Shown here: positions 46,501 to 54,303 of the stretch, in pieces
Position numbering within the stretch: the first letter of the stretch is position 1
How the letters are laid out: every line of letters begins with the position of its first letter
Position numbers and translations under genes: made by a program
Source: Bacteroidaceae bacterium
Lineage (GTDB): Bacteria; Bacteroidota; Bacteroidia; Bacteroidales; Bacteroidaceae
Assembly: GCA_017560125.1 (NCBI GenBank)
Contig: JAFYOS010000018.1
Location: forward strand, 1 to 64,000
DNA: 64,000 nucleotides
Direction of reading: 5' to 3'
The notes under the pieces: generated by a model
Database searches by the model: none
Told to the model about the DNA's origin: nothing
Seen by the model: the letters and a program-made list of their open reading frames with translations, nothing else

Positions 46501-48171
46501 GCTCTCTCCGAGCATGCTTGCCCAGGGTTTGCTCTGTGCAAAATCGCGGCTCAAGGTACCGATGGTGTCACCACGTGACATGTATCGACCCATCTTATAC
46601 ATTGTGAGATTGGCAAACAGGTTGGCGCTAAGCTCGGTTGTACCGATTGTCTGGATTGAACCCTGATGTGTGTGTCCAAGCTCGTGACCGGGGCCCCACA
46701 CGTTGTCGTGGTTCGACATCACGGTGTTGTAGTTGAGCAGCTTGTAGAGGTATTTCACACCATACTGTGTGCGGTAGGCGGTAGATGCCTGATAGGTGTG
46801 CTCGTCGTCGAGCGAGATGGCGCAGTGCAGGTTGTTGAACTTCACGCCATAAATGCCCTTGTCCCAACCGAGGAGCTCGTGGTCCCATTTGAGCATATCG
46901 TCCCACCAGCCTATAGCGTCGGTGATGGTCTCTTTACAGCAGTTGCTTGCTGCAATCCATTTTCTCTCCATGTGGTAGAGCACGCGCTCGCCCTTCACCT
47001 GTATCACGTGGTGTGTAGCGAGGTTCTGTGTGATGTCGCGCCAGTCCTCGTCGGTGTGACGGCTCTTGTCCCAGTAGCCGTTCACTACTCCGTTCTCGAT
47101 GTGAATCTTGATGTTAGGGTAGTCGGCTATTACCTTACCGCTGTTGTGTGTGTTTACATCGTAGCGTACAAAAATGGTCGAATTGTCGAAGCTGATGGGG
47201 ATGATGTTAAGACCTACACGCAGTGTATCGATGACGCCGTTGGTCTCGGTGTTCACAATCTCCTCAATACCGAGGAATGCACCGTCGGCAATTTCACCCT
47301 CGACGAATACATAAATCATTTCGTTGGCGCGACCATATATACCTGTGGGGTTGTTCAGGTAAGAGTACTCGTTGGCCTGCAGTATCTTGTGCCATTCGTC
47401 GGCATTGGCATAGGGCTGGTACTCTCTCACGCGGAATTCCTTTTCGCGCTTGCCCCATGTGTCGTTCTTTATCTTGAGCGCCATGTTTACAAAAACCTCG
47501 GGAAGCTCCTTCATGGCCTCTTTGAGCTCGGCATCGCTCATAGCTGCACATTCGGCCTTGAGCTCCGAGCATGAACCGTCGGTGAAGAATGCGCCAAGCA
47601 TCTGGTTGTACTTGTCGGCATTCTGCGATATCTGCTGCTGGTTGCGGAAGCTCTCCTGTATGGCTGCGAGCTCTTCGATGCTTATGCCTGCATCCTCGAA
47701 TACCCACTCGGTGGAGCCGGGCTCACCCGCTGTGGTCGATGAATACCAAAGTACAACCTCGTTGAAGGGTGACGAGTGCATACCTCGTGTCTCGGTAGCT
47801 GTGGGCAGAAGGTTGTAGAAGCCTTTATTGGGCTGGTTCTCCTTGATGTAGAACTTGGCAGGTGCCTCGGCCATTCTGAAGTAGCCCGACAACTGCGATA
47901 CAGGCTGCACGTAGTTGCCTGTAAGTCCGTTCTTCACATAGAAAGCGTTGTTGTCGGCTGCTTCGAGAACCCACATCTGCTCATAGGCGTTGTTGCCTTT
48001 GGGCATGGTCTTAATCATGTTCTTTTTGTAGTCTGCCGACATACATTGATAGTCTTTGCCGGGAGTAAGGATCCTGTATGCCTTGCCGGCTTCAGGGACT
48101 GAGTACTGTCCCCATGCAACGCTGCAGCAGAGCAGTGTCGCCAATGTCAAAAATAAGAAATTTCTTAGCAT
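43564..48171 (-). CDS. M60-family (enhancin/mucinase-like) metallopeptidase, copy 3, extended
   Basis: A 1,535-residue paralogue of the two upstream M60 proteases, about 400 residues longer. Signal peptide to about residue 21 (SVAWGQ), ricin-like domain (about 25-170), M60 region with HELGH at 496-500 and downstream Glu513 (GTTELSANLFAN), the shared beta domain (KGTGAVGFKVYNGKG), a helical region and a lectin-like domain. The extra C-terminal part holds another lectin-like segment (ITWYYIYNPDNSKYLSVE) and a beta-rich region (about 1380-1490) before the sorting tail IYDLTGRRIEKI / PGVYIVNKKKIVV. The catalytic residues are intact. It lies alone on its transcript, with a 312-bp upstream gap. Confidence 0.87.
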   Translation of the reverse strand: MLRNFLFLTLATLLCCSVAWGQYSVPEAGKAYRILTPGKDYQCMSADYKKNMIKTMPKGNNAYEQMWVLEAADNNAFYVKNGLTGNYVQPVSQLSGYFRMAEAPAKFYIKENQPNKGFYNLLPTATETRGMHSSPFNEVVLWYSSTTAGEPGSTEWVFEDAGISIEELAAIQESFRNQQQISQNADKYNQMLGAFFTDGSCSELKAECAAMSDAELKEAMKELPEVFVNMALKIKNDTWGKREKEFRVREYQPYANADEWHKILQANEYSYLNNPTGIYGRANEMIYVFVEGEIADGAFLGIEEIVNTETNGVIDTLRVGLNIIPISFDNSTIFVRYDVNTHNSGKVIADYPNIKIHIENGVVNGYWDKSRHTDEDWRDITQNLATHHVIQVKGERVLYHMERKWIAASNCCKETITDAIGWWDDMLKWDHELLGWDKGIYGVKFNNLHCAISLDDEHTYQASTAYRTQYGVKYLYKLLNYNTVMSNHDNVWGPGHELGHTHQGSIQTIGTTELSANLFANLTMYKMGRYMSRGDTIGTLSRDFAQSKPWASMLGESRMRIWWQLYEYFHMAGNDTEFYPKLFALLREDGIDVSPTHVQGNKDILHFAEKCCEAANMDLTEFFKVWGYFRPIHQLTDKEAAWKDLTVTQEMIDKTLAKMATYSRKAPAIEFIEDRIEPIARTDGGTGNKFQSDLAIGQCGEVGQYTYFAPGAAPEAVGYSYTKIGKTIIIEKGTGAVGFKVYNGKGEYKAMSNTHKFTIPEALAADPGIKIVAAEGDGDEVVLKPYAETGADAELKALKYALTTIEYYTKYTDKNSNKVGYYYPEKTARLAELKAEAQAAVDNADQSAHTYGEYLTLIDNELSKIYTSNSIIKIQPKNYYNLITKSNSQNLLNANASVFNVSKGGNSNAGKKWMFVTTDDSLYYVKNQSGFYIASMPKNNPGTVTTDKASAIQFRIVSLQNGYLYLEQDNKHGNCVALKSDNTIQGQEYKTQSSWWAIRVAEDNQSAYDTQLIDSAITTAKEITGELLKADELAGGNYVLNENILVKDENIYNLAAALVAETASTEAVRATSSVQDYAAAAEKLFAAITAIQSAYGVIPSYPGDITEGITWYYIYNPDNSKYLSVERSAQRYLNYVVHKEPVKGEDDDYMMWAFIPTGAENEYYIFNAGSSCALYGSSYIEAMGGSEAVKYTLHLDTTKLGFSISNGTANFNGTATYPKMSSNNKIYYRLEKVAKCDNALLASTAGEPFGRKPYGKQMADDSNLFIGGEQTASFIDLKDCADALKWIAKSKEMLAQSNAVYYTSLDAATAATAGSNVVDKDGNCKQFDMYYGSIYYVPEQFTAAAVNYTDINAEADDVRPLALPFTPGSEITVAAPYQFGKIDGVSTLTLAKTEFAVNTPMFAVANGGSINATAANVTMGASSKEDMATDYLLMSYVGTSYKLNTFIKGSDKYLKASQAGTLAPFEMNIKKLPGSSSSVSSISVVYDSTVGIESIECDENGEKEIYDLTGRRIEKITAPGVYIVNKKKIVVRNAE

Positions 48172-48483
48172 AGGTTTATCTAAAATATTTTTTGTACAAA
48201 ATTTGCTGAAAGATATGAATTTATGTTCGATTTAGAAAATCTTGGAATACTATTTTACGATTTACTTACATAAAATGTGTTAATATGGCTATGGCCGTTA
48301 TAATTATTACTAACAGGAATATCCCTCTACGTTGATTTTTAGGAAAATAGAATAGTCGTCGAATCATAAATAAACTTAATGTTTTTTTATATGTTTGCAT
48401 TTTGGATTATCTTTGCAAATAACTATGCGAATATAGTGAAAATAGATGTCAATACCCCCCGTTTCACCCATATAATTGTGAGC
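48172..48483. other. Intergenic region between divergent M60 copy 3 and VanZ-like genes
   Basis: About 310 bp, strongly AT-rich. TATCTTTG at 48408-48415 is a good rightward -7 box for the VanZ-like gene, although the nearest TTTG (48394) is too close for a -33. No obvious leftward promoter for the M60 gene and no RNA structure were found. Confidence 0.5.
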
Positions 48484-48891
48484 ATGAAAAATTTTTTGAA
48501 AAAATACCCCTTGTCGCTTTTGGTCGTATCCGTTATACTCTATCTTTCGTTCTATAGGCCGTCGGACGATCCCATGATAAACATAAGCAACATAGACAAG
48601 CTTGCCCACTTTTGTATGTATGCCGGTTTTTGTTCGGTTGTGTGGCTCGAGTATTTCCTTTCGCACAGCGGTGTGAATAGGGGCAGGGTAATATGGTTGG
48701 CTGTGGTTGCGCCCATTGTTTTCAGCGGAGCTATCGAGGTGATGCAGGGGTACCTTACCACCTATCGTGGTATGGATTGGTACGATTTGTTATACAACAC
48801 GATAGGTGTCGTTTTTGCACTCGTTTTTGCGAGGTATGTCCTGCGACCAAGGGTGTTGGCGTATAAGGCAAAAAGAAACAGCGGCAATTAG
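48484..48891 (+). CDS. VanZ-like family membrane protein
   Basis: A 135-residue inner-membrane protein with about four hydrophobic helices. The pattern NIDKLAHFCMYAGFCSVVWLEY and the later SGAIEVMQGYLTTYRGMDWYDLLYNTIG are the typical VanZ-like signature (helix with KxxHxxxY, then E...Q.....R..D..D...N..G). VanZ confers low-level teicoplanin resistance in enterococci, but most homologues have no known role and resistance should not be inferred. The ATG at 48484 is chosen because the upstream extension from 48379 runs through the promoter. It ends at a strong shared terminator. Confidence 0.82.
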   Translation: MKNFLKKYPLSLLVVSVILYLSFYRPSDDPMINISNIDKLAHFCMYAGFCSVVWLEYFLSHSGVNRGRVIWLAVVAPIVFSGAIEVMQGYLTTYRGMDWYDLLYNTIGVVFALVFARYVLRPRVLAYKAKRNSGN

Positions 48892-48906
48892 CCGCTGTTT
48901 CTTTTT
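48870..48906. terminator. Bidirectional terminator between the VanZ-like and GH78 genes
   Basis: A perfect inverted repeat, AAAAAGAAACAGCGGC / GCCGCTGTTTCTTTTT with a 5-nt loop, overlaps the end of the VanZ-like gene and serves both convergent genes. Confidence 0.9.
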
Positions 48907-48931
48907 GATCTGCGTGCAGGGTGCTGCGTAA

Positions 48932-51160
48932 TCATTTCAAATTGATGCACACCTCGCTATCGGTTGCCACCACTTGGTGGGTGTACCCCTTGGGCAGCGC
49001 AAGTGTGACAACGAATTTACCGTTCTCTTTCGTCCACTCTACATCTACCGATTCGTCGCCTACGGGGATTGAACCCTTGCAGTGCTGCAATCCGCTGTCA
49101 ATCATGCGTAAAACGACCCTCTTTTCTGTGGGCGAAATATCGTAAACGCCCAGTACATCGCGATAGAGGACATGTGCTATGTGCGATGCAAAACCATGAT
49201 TACAGCTTGCTACGGTTGTCATATTTTCCCATAGCGTACCTGTCAGCTCCACCATAGGCAGATAGAAATCCACCGTTTCGCTAAGTATCTGCGCCGACAA
49301 CCCTTGTCGCGAGAGCAATTCGTTTCGCATGTAGTTTCCTACGAACGCGTTGGCAAAGTGCACATCGGGGTAGGCATTTGTCTGCTTGCGTACAGGGCCG
49401 AATTCGTCGCGCAGACGCTTCCACAGCTCGGGGTGCGATTCGGGCGTTGCCGTATTGGTGTAAAAGGCGTAGTATTGGCACACCTCGGTGTGCTCTCCCG
49501 AGAGCTTCAGGCCTCCATCCTTGCCGCGAATGGCGTTGTCGATGAAGTATTCACCGTCGAACGACTGCTTGCGTATTGTTTCGCGTATGCGGTTGGCCTG
49601 CTGGCACAGTGCTTCGTCGTTGTAAAGCCTTCCTGCAACCTCCAGCATCTGTGCATAGAGCATGTTGGACGGGTAGCTCACATCCTGCACAAGGTCGTTG
49701 GCATGCGACCACTCTACAAATACCCAGCGTGTGAGCCTTTCCAATAGGCCATCCTCGTTAAGGAAGGGCTTGAAGTAGTCAATCAGGGCGTATATTCTAT
49801 CCTTGGCGTCATCGACCATCTGTCGGTCGCCACTGCGATGCAGGTACTCTTCGAGCTGCAAAACGAACCACATGGCCCAGTTGGGGATGTGATTTTTGTT
49901 AGGGTGTTCCGATGGGTAGCACATGGGCAGCATGCCCTCGTCTATGTGCTTGAATTTTTCGGGCAGCAGGTAGTTCTGCACGAAATTGCGCTCAATCTGT
50001 GTGTCGCCCGAAAGGTCGAATGCCACGCGCGATGTGAAGTAGCTGTCGCATAGCCAGCCGGCACGTTCGCGCGACGGGCAGTCCATGAATATATCGAGTG
50101 CATTCTGTCGGAAGGTTTCGCGCGCTGCTTCGAACAGGCGGTTCAAATCCTTGTTATCCGAAGCGAATGTCGCACGGTTCACATCCGAATTGCAATAGTC
50201 GCGTATATAAACGCGCTGCACACTGCATTTTCCGCTATCGACAATCGCTTGCACATACTTCATCGTGTAGGGCTCGAAGCTTTCGATGGTGTATTCGCCC
50301 TGCTGCAGTTCGTATATGATAAATGCGTTGCATATCAATCGCTTGCAATCTACGTTGCCGTTGCTGTCGAGTACCTCGTCGAAGCGCACTTGCAGGCGTG
50401 TGGGCTCCTCCACCTTCACCTTTATGCCCAGAAATCCGGTGCTGTTGCACTCGAATGCATATATGTCGTTCTGTATGGGGCTGGCATTGTGCATGCTGTA
50501 GTCGGGGTATTCAACGTGGCGTGCAAGTATTTTTTTTGTCGGTTGCTCGGCCTGCTTCAGAGCTTCTGCGCCCTGCCACTCGGCATCGGTGAGCCACTGC
50601 TCGAAATCGTCCGACAATATATAGTATTCGATGTGCGGGCGCTGGAAACTGAATTCGGGTACATTCTGCTTGCGCTGTCGCAGGTCGTAGGCTTCGAACC
50701 CACTGCCTGTGGCGGCTACCGTCTTGCCGTTTATCTCTATCTCGGCTTGCAGGAACGAGGGCTGGTTCAGCAGATAGTAGTTGTCGTCGTTGTAGCCGGC
50801 AACCTCTATGCCCACAACGTTTTTCCCTGCTTGCAGATAGGGCTTGATATCAATGCAATCCATGCGATAGTAGTCGTGGGCAGCCACACATGGGCCGTGG
50901 GCCACGAATAGCCCGTTTATGCGCAAGCGGTAATCGCACGATGCTGTCAGGCGTATGTATGCCTCGTCCACTCGCTCGCTCTCAATCACTTCGCGGAATG
51001 CGAGCGTAAGGTTGCGTTCCGTTTCCCTGCCCTCGGCCCATACGGGTTTTGCGGCGACAAAAGTATTGCATTCCTTCAGATTTGCTTTGGGGCGGTGGCT
51101 GCACCCTGCAAAAATCATCAACAGCACCATGCACAGGCTGTAAAAAGAAAATTTATTCAT
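48932..51160 (-). CDS. GH78-like alpha-L-rhamnosidase lipoprotein
   Basis: A 742-residue lipoprotein (MVLLMIFAGCSH, Cys20 lipidated). It has the layout of family 78 alpha-L-rhamnosidases: an N-terminal beta domain with the RINGLFVAHGPCVAAHDYYR lectin-like segment, a central beta domain with TRLQVRFDEVLDSNGNV, and an (alpha/alpha)6 catalytic barrel beginning near DIFMDCPSRERAGWLCD and ending near SCNHGFASHIAHVL. It is shorter than many GH78 enzymes (900 or more), mostly through a reduced N-terminus. Substrate specificity cannot be read. A -7 box on the minus strand lies at plus 51218-51225 (CAAATGTA). No glycan transporter is adjacent. Confidence 0.8.
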   Translation of the reverse strand: MNKFSFYSLCMVLLMIFAGCSHRPKANLKECNTFVAAKPVWAEGRETERNLTLAFREVIESERVDEAYIRLTASCDYRLRINGLFVAHGPCVAAHDYYRMDCIDIKPYLQAGKNVVGIEVAGYNDDNYYLLNQPSFLQAEIEINGKTVAATGSGFEAYDLRQRKQNVPEFSFQRPHIEYYILSDDFEQWLTDAEWQGAEALKQAEQPTKKILARHVEYPDYSMHNASPIQNDIYAFECNSTGFLGIKVKVEEPTRLQVRFDEVLDSNGNVDCKRLICNAFIIYELQQGEYTIESFEPYTMKYVQAIVDSGKCSVQRVYIRDYCNSDVNRATFASDNKDLNRLFEAARETFRQNALDIFMDCPSRERAGWLCDSYFTSRVAFDLSGDTQIERNFVQNYLLPEKFKHIDEGMLPMCYPSEHPNKNHIPNWAMWFVLQLEEYLHRSGDRQMVDDAKDRIYALIDYFKPFLNEDGLLERLTRWVFVEWSHANDLVQDVSYPSNMLYAQMLEVAGRLYNDEALCQQANRIRETIRKQSFDGEYFIDNAIRGKDGGLKLSGEHTEVCQYYAFYTNTATPESHPELWKRLRDEFGPVRKQTNAYPDVHFANAFVGNYMRNELLSRQGLSAQILSETVDFYLPMVELTGTLWENMTTVASCNHGFASHIAHVLYRDVLGVYDISPTEKRVVLRMIDSGLQHCKGSIPVGDESVDVEWTKENGKFVVTLALPKGYTHQVVATDSEVCINLK

Positions 51161-51317
51161 CGTTGCATTGTTTTAGCGTTACAAAAATCGTTTTCTCGCA
51201 CAGTGGCGAGCGTGTAACAAATGTAGTGGTTTTTGTTTGAATGTGCAGATATTTAACGCGAAAAATCGCCGCCGGCACATCATATTTTATAATGTACTTT
51301 CTGTGTGTGTAATTAAA

Positions 51318-51357
51318 ACAGGCTGTCAATCAGGTGGTTATCCCGTTGACAGCCTGT
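51318..51357 (-). terminator. Terminator after the prfB-CYTH operon
   Basis: A perfect 12-bp stem, ACAGGCTGTCAA / TTGACAGCCTGT, with a 16-nt loop is followed on the minus strand by TTTTAATT, about 60 nt past the CYTH stop. Confidence 0.8.
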
Positions 51358-51417
51358 ACGATATTAAACGTAAGATTGGTTGTTATTTCACTGTTCAAGC
51401 ATGCTTGTTGCGGCTGG

Positions 51418-51894
51418 CTATTTATCCCAATACTTATATGGGTAGCGTGTCAGGTGCGAATTGTAATATTTTTTGTCGCCCGTAACCTCCTCGCCCAGGA
51501 AGGCGGGCTTTTCGAAGGTTTCGTTCTCGTCCTCGAGCTCTATTTCGGCAACCACAAGCCCCTGGTTATCGCCGTAGAATTCATCGACCTCATATACATG
51601 AGCTCCGCATTTCACAAGGTAGCGACGCTTCTCTATCTGAGCATCGCCACAGAGCAGCAACAGCTCCTCGGCATCGGCAAGCGATATCTCCTTTTCCCAT
51701 TCGTAGCGGCTCAGTCCTCCATCGAGCGATGGGCCCTTGATGGTGAGTATGCCTTTACCGTCTCTTATCCTTATGCGCACCGAATTGCCATTCTGGCGGC
51801 ATAGGTAGCCTTGTACTATCCTGTCGGAACGGAATGCCTCTGTGCGATAGCTTTCGTTTATTACCAGGAATTTACGTTCTATTTCAAGTGCCAT
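51418..51894 (-). CDS. CYTH-domain protein (triphosphatase/adenylate cyclase-like tunnel fold)
   Basis: A 158-residue protein beginning MALEIERKFLV, which holds the ExExK signature of the CYTH triphosphate tunnel fold. Further acidic and basic strands (IRIRDGKGILTIKG, EVDEFYGDNQGLVVAEIELEDE) supply the metal and phosphate ligands. Many small bacterial members are tripolyphosphatases; the exact substrate is not known here. It is 10 nt downstream of prfB on the same strand, and the frame's upstream extension to 51924 overlaps prfB and is rejected. Confidence 0.88.
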   Translation of the reverse strand: MALEIERKFLVINESYRTEAFRSDRIVQGYLCRQNGNSVRIRIRDGKGILTIKGPSLDGGLSRYEWEKEISLADAEELLLLCGDAQIEKRRYLVKCGAHVYEVDEFYGDNQGLVVAEIELEDENETFEKPAFLGEEVTGDKKYYNSHLTRYPYKYWDK

Positions 51895-51904
51895 GTGTTT
51901 TCTG

Positions 51905-53020
51905 TTATTGTGCCTCTTCGGCAAATTCCATAAGGAACGCCTTGATGAAGCCGTCGATTTTTCCGTCCATCACTCCGCCCACGTCCGATGTCTGGTAGCC
52001 GGTGCGGTGGTCTTTCACACGACGGTCGTCGAATACGTAACTGCGTATCTGTGAGCCCCATTCGATTTTTTTCTTTCCAGCCTCTATCTTGTCCTTCTCG
52101 CGCTGGCGTTTCTTGAGCTCCTTGTCGTACAACTGCGATTTGAGCAGGGCGAGGGCTTTCTCTTTGTTCTTGGGCTGGTCGCGGGTCTCGGTATTTTCGA
52201 TGAGGATTTCTTCCTCTTCGCCGGTGTCGGGGTCTTTGTACTGGTAACGCAGACGCACGCCCGATTCCACCTTGTTCACGTTCTGACCACCGGCGCCGCC
52301 GCTTCGGAACAAATCCCACGATAGTAGGGCGGGGTTGATTACAATCTCTATGGTGTCATCGACCAACGGGGTAACGAACACCGAAGCGAACGATGTCATG
52401 CGCTTACCCTGTGCATTGTAGGGCGACACACGCACCAGACGGTGAACGCCGTTCTCGCCCTTCAGGTAGCCGTATGCAAACGGGCCGTCTATCTGTATAG
52501 TCGCTGTTTTTATACCGGCCTCGTCGCCCTCTTGCAGGTTGATGGTCGATATTTTATATTTGTTGGCCTCGGCCCAACGCATATACATGCGCATGAGCAT
52601 TTCGGACCAGTCCTGGCTCTCGGTACCGCCGGCACCCGAGTTTATCTTGAGCACGCAGCTCATCGAGTCGGCCTCCTGACGAAGCATGTTCTTCAGCTCG
52701 AGCTCCTCTATTGTAGCAAGAGCGCGGTTGTAGGCGTCATCGACCTCCTCTTCGCTGACAGCCTCCTCGCGATACATCTCAATGGCGAGTTCCACCTCCT
52801 CGGCAAGATTGGCCACGGCTTTGTAGCCATCTATCCAGCTCTGCAGCGATTTCACCTTTTTCATCTGGGCCTCGGCGGCCTTTGCATCGTCCCAAAAACC
52901 GGGCGCCTGAGTGCGCAACTGCTCCTCCTCGACCTGAATAATCTTCTCGTCGATGGAGAGATATTGTTTCAGCGCGGCTGTTCTCTCTATTATATCTTTT
53001 AATTGGTCGGCAGTAATCAT
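51905..53020 (-). CDS. prfB: Peptide chain release factor 2, without programmed frameshift
   Basis: RF2 ends translation at UGA and UAA. The 371-residue product has the GGQ motif in RSGGAGGQNVNKVESG (peptidyl-tRNA hydrolysis) and the stop-codon-reading loop GVHRLVRVSPYNAQGKR, where Tyr replaces the Phe of the classical SPF tripeptide. The frame is uninterrupted: where most bacteria have CUU UGA autoregulatory frameshift codons after about 25 residues, this gene reads CAA TAT CTC TCC ATC. The RF1-type PAT motif is absent, so RF2 is clear. A -7 box lies at plus 53058-53065 on the minus strand. Confidence 0.94.
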   Translation of the reverse strand: MITADQLKDIIERTAALKQYLSIDEKIIQVEEEQLRTQAPGFWDDAKAAEAQMKKVKSLQSWIDGYKAVANLAEEVELAIEMYREEAVSEEEVDDAYNRALATIEELELKNMLRQEADSMSCVLKINSGAGGTESQDWSEMLMRMYMRWAEANKYKISTINLQEGDEAGIKTATIQIDGPFAYGYLKGENGVHRLVRVSPYNAQGKRMTSFASVFVTPLVDDTIEIVINPALLSWDLFRSGGAGGQNVNKVESGVRLRYQYKDPDTGEEEEILIENTETRDQPKNKEKALALLKSQLYDKELKKRQREKDKIEAGKKKIEWGSQIRSYVFDDRRVKDHRTGYQTSDVGGVMDGKIDGFIKAFLMEFAEEAQ

Positions 53021-53095
53021 ATTTTTCTTCCTTTTATTGCTTTTGCAATTCGGCAGGCAAAGATACGGAATTTAGAGCGTAAAAACTATTTCAAA

Positions 53096-53127
53096 TTTGC
53101 TAAATTGCTTTTCGTGCACTAATTTTG
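53096..53127 (+). promoter_or_regulatory. Promoter for the M20 deacetylase gene
   Basis: TTTG at 53096-53099 and TAATTTTG at 53120-53127 are 20 nt apart, 24 nt before the ATG at 53152. Confidence 0.7.
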
Positions 53128-53151
53128 CTTTTGCTTATAATATGATGATAC

Positions 53152-54228
53152 ATGGATTTTAGTAAAAGCGATATAGAACAGGCCGTTGGTCTGTTGAAAA
53201 TACTTGTCAGCACCCCTTCGATCAGTCGCGACGAGAGCGCGGCTGCCGATAGGTTGCAGTCGTACATTGAGCGCAGTGCTCCCTTCCCCGGCGCCATGCA
53301 CCGCCATTTGAACAATATATGGTGCATTGCCCCCGGATACGATGCGTCGCGTCCCACCATTCTGCTCGACGCCCACATCGACACCGTGAAGCCCGTAGCG
53401 GCATGGACAAAATCGCCGTTCACCCCTGTCATCGAGGACGATTGCCTCTATGGCCTTGGCAGCAACGACGATGGCGCCTCGCTTGTGAGCATGCTTCATG
53501 TGTTCTACAAGCTGTGTGGCACCCAGCAGTCCTACAACCTTATATTCCTTGCTTCGGCCGAGGAGGAGGTTTCGGGCAAGGATGGAATAGAGGCTGTGTT
53601 ACCCATGTTGCCGCCCATTTCGTGTGCTATAATAGGCGAGCCCACCGGCATGCACCCCGCAATAGCCGAAAAGGGCTTGATGGTGCTTGATTGCACCGCG
53701 CATGGCAAGTCGGGGCACGCTGCACGCAACGAGGGCATAAATGCCATCTACGAGGCTCTGCCCGATGTGGAGTGGTTCCGCACCTTCTCGTTCCCCAAGG
53801 TGTCGCCGTTGCTCGGCCCTGTGAAAATGAGCGTCACACAGATAAATGCCGGCACACAGCACAATGTGGTGCCCGATGGCTGTAAATATGTGGTCGATGT
53901 GCGCAGTAACGAGTGCTACAGCAATAAAGAGATTGTGGATATAGTTGCGGCCAATGTGAAATCCGAGGTTAAGCCCCGTTCGTTGCGTCTGAACTCCTCG
54001 TCGATAGAGCTTGAGCATCCGTTGGTGAAGCGTGCAGTGGAGCTGGGACGCAAACCCTTCGGTTCGCCCACGCTTTCGAACCAGGCACTCATCTCCAATG
54101 TGCCCTGCCTGAAGATGGGCCCCGGCGAATCGTCGCGTTCACACACGGCCAACGAGTTCATCAAGCTGAGCGAGATACGCGAAGGCATGGAGCTCTATTT
54201 CAAAATGCTCGACGGATTGAAATTGTAA
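53152..54228 (+). CDS. M20-family deacetylase, probably acetyl(succinyl)ornithine deacetylase
   Basis: A 358-residue zinc hydrolase of the M20/ArgE/DapE group. Metal-site motifs are LLDAHIDTVKP (His and Asp), GLGSNDDG (bridging Asp), ASAEEEVSG (catalytic Glu then ligand), IGEPTG, and the C-terminal SSRSHTANEF with the last His. In Bacteroidetes this type usually acts in arginine synthesis, removing an N-acyl (often succinyl) group from ornithine; the compact length without the usual DapE insertions fits. No other arg gene is next to it, so the assignment rests on family alone. It has its own promoter and a terminator at 54254. Confidence 0.8.
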   Translation: MDFSKSDIEQAVGLLKILVSTPSISRDESAAADRLQSYIERSAPFPGAMHRHLNNIWCIAPGYDASRPTILLDAHIDTVKPVAAWTKSPFTPVIEDDCLYGLGSNDDGASLVSMLHVFYKLCGTQQSYNLIFLASAEEEVSGKDGIEAVLPMLPPISCAIIGEPTGMHPAIAEKGLMVLDCTAHGKSGHAARNEGINAIYEALPDVEWFRTFSFPKVSPLLGPVKMSVTQINAGTQHNVVPDGCKYVVDVRSNECYSNKEIVDIVAANVKSEVKPRSLRLNSSSIELEHPLVKRAVELGRKPFGSPTLSNQALISNVPCLKMGPGESSRSHTANEFIKLSEIREGMELYFKMLDGLKL

Positions 54229-54253
54229 TATAAAATATCTTTGCAGAAAATAG

Positions 54254-54282
54254 AACGGGGTTGTGCCATGCACAACCCCGTT
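54254..54282. terminator. Bidirectional terminator between the deacetylase and acyl-CoA ligase genes
   Basis: A perfect 12-bp stem, AACGGGGTTGTG / CACAACCCCGTT, with a 5-nt loop lies between convergent genes. Confidence 0.85.
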
Positions 54283-54303
54283 GCTGTTATATGTTCGTGG
54301 TAA

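Noticed and set aside
45625-47574. Long plus-strand open frames (about 300 codons each) opposite the third M60 gene
   Set aside because: They mirror the codons of a clear minus-strand protease. Their proteins are Cys/Val/Leu-rich with no domain, signal or start context.
48484-48891. Glycopeptide resistance gene vanZ
   Set aside because: Only the broad VanZ-like fold is seen. There is no vanHAX or regulator nearby, so resistance is not supported.
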